5,155 bases of DNA from JBOFFI01 sp051657245 (GTDB taxonomy: Bacteria; Pseudomonadota; Alphaproteobacteria; Holosporales; JBOFFI01). Positions 4,408-5,155 of the stretch are shown here, piece after piece. The notes below the pieces were generated by a model. The model was not told the origin of the DNA, did no database searches, and saw only the letters and a program-made list of their open reading frames with translations. The position numbers and the translations under genes were made by a program. The stretch spans positions 1-5,155 of the forward strand of contig JBOFKI010000126.1 in NCBI GenBank assembly GCA_051657245.1. Reading direction: 5' to 3'. Each line of letters begins with the position of its first letter. Position 1 is the stretch's first letter.

Positions 4408-4436
4408 ACCATTTCAACCATTAGGAGAACCACCGA
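4402..4436 (+). promoter_or_regulatory. A/C-rich leader with ribosome binding site (copy 2)
   Basis: The leader starts GGAACAACCA, contains TTTCAACCA and then AGGAG (4423-4427) 9 nt before ATG 4437. It repeats the order and wording of the leader at 3817-3858 with short deletions, so promoter plus leader behaves as a repeated cassette. Confidence 0.7.
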
Positions 4437-5155
4437 ATGAACCCTATCACCATCAACCCGTGCAAGCCCGTAAAGTTCAACCTTAAGGCAATCGCCAAGG
4501 CTCTGGACACCTCCGGCAGCCTCATTGCTGACATCAAGCACGACGGCGTGCGTTGTGAGCTGGTCATTAAGCCGACCGCTGACATTGACGGTAAGCTGGC
4601 AGCTCGCTGCTATGCCTTCAGCCGCTCTGACAAACTGCTGCCATCTATGCGTGAAATCTTCACGTCTCCGGCTGACCAGATTCAGCTGGGCTGGCTGCTG
4701 AGCGAGTCCCGCTACCCTAAAGGCATCGTCATTGACGGCGAAGTAATGGTCAAGGGCATGACCTTCCAGAAGTCCTCAGGCCGTATCCGCTCGAAGAAGC
4801 CGATTCCGGTAGAGGAGCTGGAGTTCATCGTCTATGGCTACTTACCGCTGGCACACTTCACAAACCCGTTCAACGACAAGCGCACTGTCCTCGACGTTGC
4901 GACCTGTGTGATGCAGGCCCAGATTGGCGTCTTGATTCACCAGCTGAAGGAGCTGCTGCCGGCCATGAGCTGGTCTCAGGTTCAGAGCTACGACGTGTTC
5001 GACCTTGCGTCTCTCGACGAGCTGTACGAAGAGGTGCGGGCTGCCGGTCACGAAGGTCTGGTCATTAAAGACCCTCTGGCCCCGTGGCACCGTGGTAAGC
5101 GCAACGGCTGGTGGAAGATGAAGCCTGAGGACACCATTGATGGTCAGGTCGTGGG
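4437..5155 (+). CDS. 1.3: ATP-dependent DNA ligase, T7 gene 1.3 type (5' part, 239 codons)
   Basis: N-terminal part of a DNA ligase that seals nicks in duplex DNA using ATP, joining Okazaki fragments in phage replication. The adenylation motif is ADIKHDGVR with the AMP-accepting Lys at residue 34, the same position as in T7 ligase. Further nucleotidyltransferase motifs follow in order: YAFSRSDK (motif III), VIDGEVMV, FIVYGYLPL (IIIa), EGLVIKDP with Lys211 (IV; T7 K222) and WWKMKP with Lys227 (V; T7 K238). The constant 11-residue offset from T7 at motifs IV and V shows a slightly shorter middle. The gene continues past the right edge; T7 ligase is 359 aa, so roughly the last third, including most of the OB-fold domain, is missing. 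Start by AGGAG (4423-4427) and homology. It is driven by the phage promoter at 4385 and lies beyond the terminator after gene 1, so it probably belongs to the phage-polymerase-dependent class. Confidence 0.97.
   Translation, partial: MNPITINPCKPVKFNLKAIAKALDTSGSLIADIKHDGVRCELVIKPTADIDGKLAARCYAFSRSDKLLPSMREIFTSPADQIQLGWLLSESRYPKGIVIDGEVMVKGMTFQKSSGRIRSKKPIPVEELEFIVYGYLPLAHFTNPFNDKRTVLDVATCVMQAQIGVLIHQLKELLPAMSWSQVQSYDVFDLASLDELYEEVRAAGHEGLVIKDPLAPWHRGKRNGWWKMKPEDTIDGQVV

Noticed and set aside
4036..4541. Minus-strand frames of 87 and 104 codons over the membrane protein and ligase start
   Set aside because: They run across a phage promoter, leader and two ribosome sites of the forward genes; no independent coding evidence.
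1..5155. CRISPR array, tRNA, insertion sequence, attachment site
   Set aside because: No regularly spaced repeats, cloverleaf, transposase or terminal inverted repeats were seen; the window is compact phage coding sequence.

Overview
This window is from the early and early-middle region of a lytic podovirus of the T7/T3 group (Autographiviridae, probably Studiervirinae). Three things point to this. There is a complete single-subunit T7-type RNA polymerase gene. There are several copies of a 23-nt T3-class phage promoter (core CCCTCACTATAGG). The start of a T7-type ATP-dependent DNA ligase lies downstream. The phage is not T3 or T7 itself: the polymerase is 901 aa (about 883-884 in T7/T3) and the small early genes are unfamiliar to me. 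The host is presumably a gammaproteobacterium; nothing in the window fixes the genus.

Layout, all genes on the + strand. (1) Positions 19-838 hold five very small, tightly packed genes (56, 48, 73, 61 and 35 codons) with overlaps or 2-5 nt gaps and ribosome binding sites inside the end of the preceding gene. They occupy the place of the T7 class I host-takeover genes (0.3-0.7 region). (2) Positions 839-978 are a regulatory gap with a head-to-head pair of phage-promoter sequences. One points back over the early genes (minus strand) and one points into the polymerase gene. As RNA, the pair is also a roughly 20-bp hairpin that looks like an RNase III site. A 20-bp direct repeat straddles the polymerase start codon. 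(3) Positions 979-3684 are gene 1, the RNA polymerase. (4) Positions 3685-3858 contain a strong UUCG-loop terminator, a sigma70-like promoter candidate, inverted repeats and a phage promoter. (5) Positions 3859-4389 encode a membrane-anchored coiled-coil protein of unknown function. (6) A further phage promoter overlaps that gene's stop codon and drives the DNA ligase gene, which runs off the right edge.

Working model (inference): host polymerase transcribes the small genes and gene 1, stopping largely at the terminator just after gene 1. The phage polymerase then reads its own promoters for the membrane protein and ligase. The promoter ahead of gene 1 would allow autocatalytic expression, and the reverse-facing one could make RNA antisense to the early genes. 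The polymerase carries Asp at the specificity-loop position that is Asn748 in T7, which agrees with the CC at -11/-10 of every promoter copy here.

The most unusual items are the inverted promoter pair, the duplicated start region of gene 1 with ATG changed to ACG in the upstream copy, an 18-residue insertion in the polymerase thumb region, the terminator placed between gene 1 and ligase, and the unrecognised membrane coiled-coil gene where T7 has 1.1 and 1.2.
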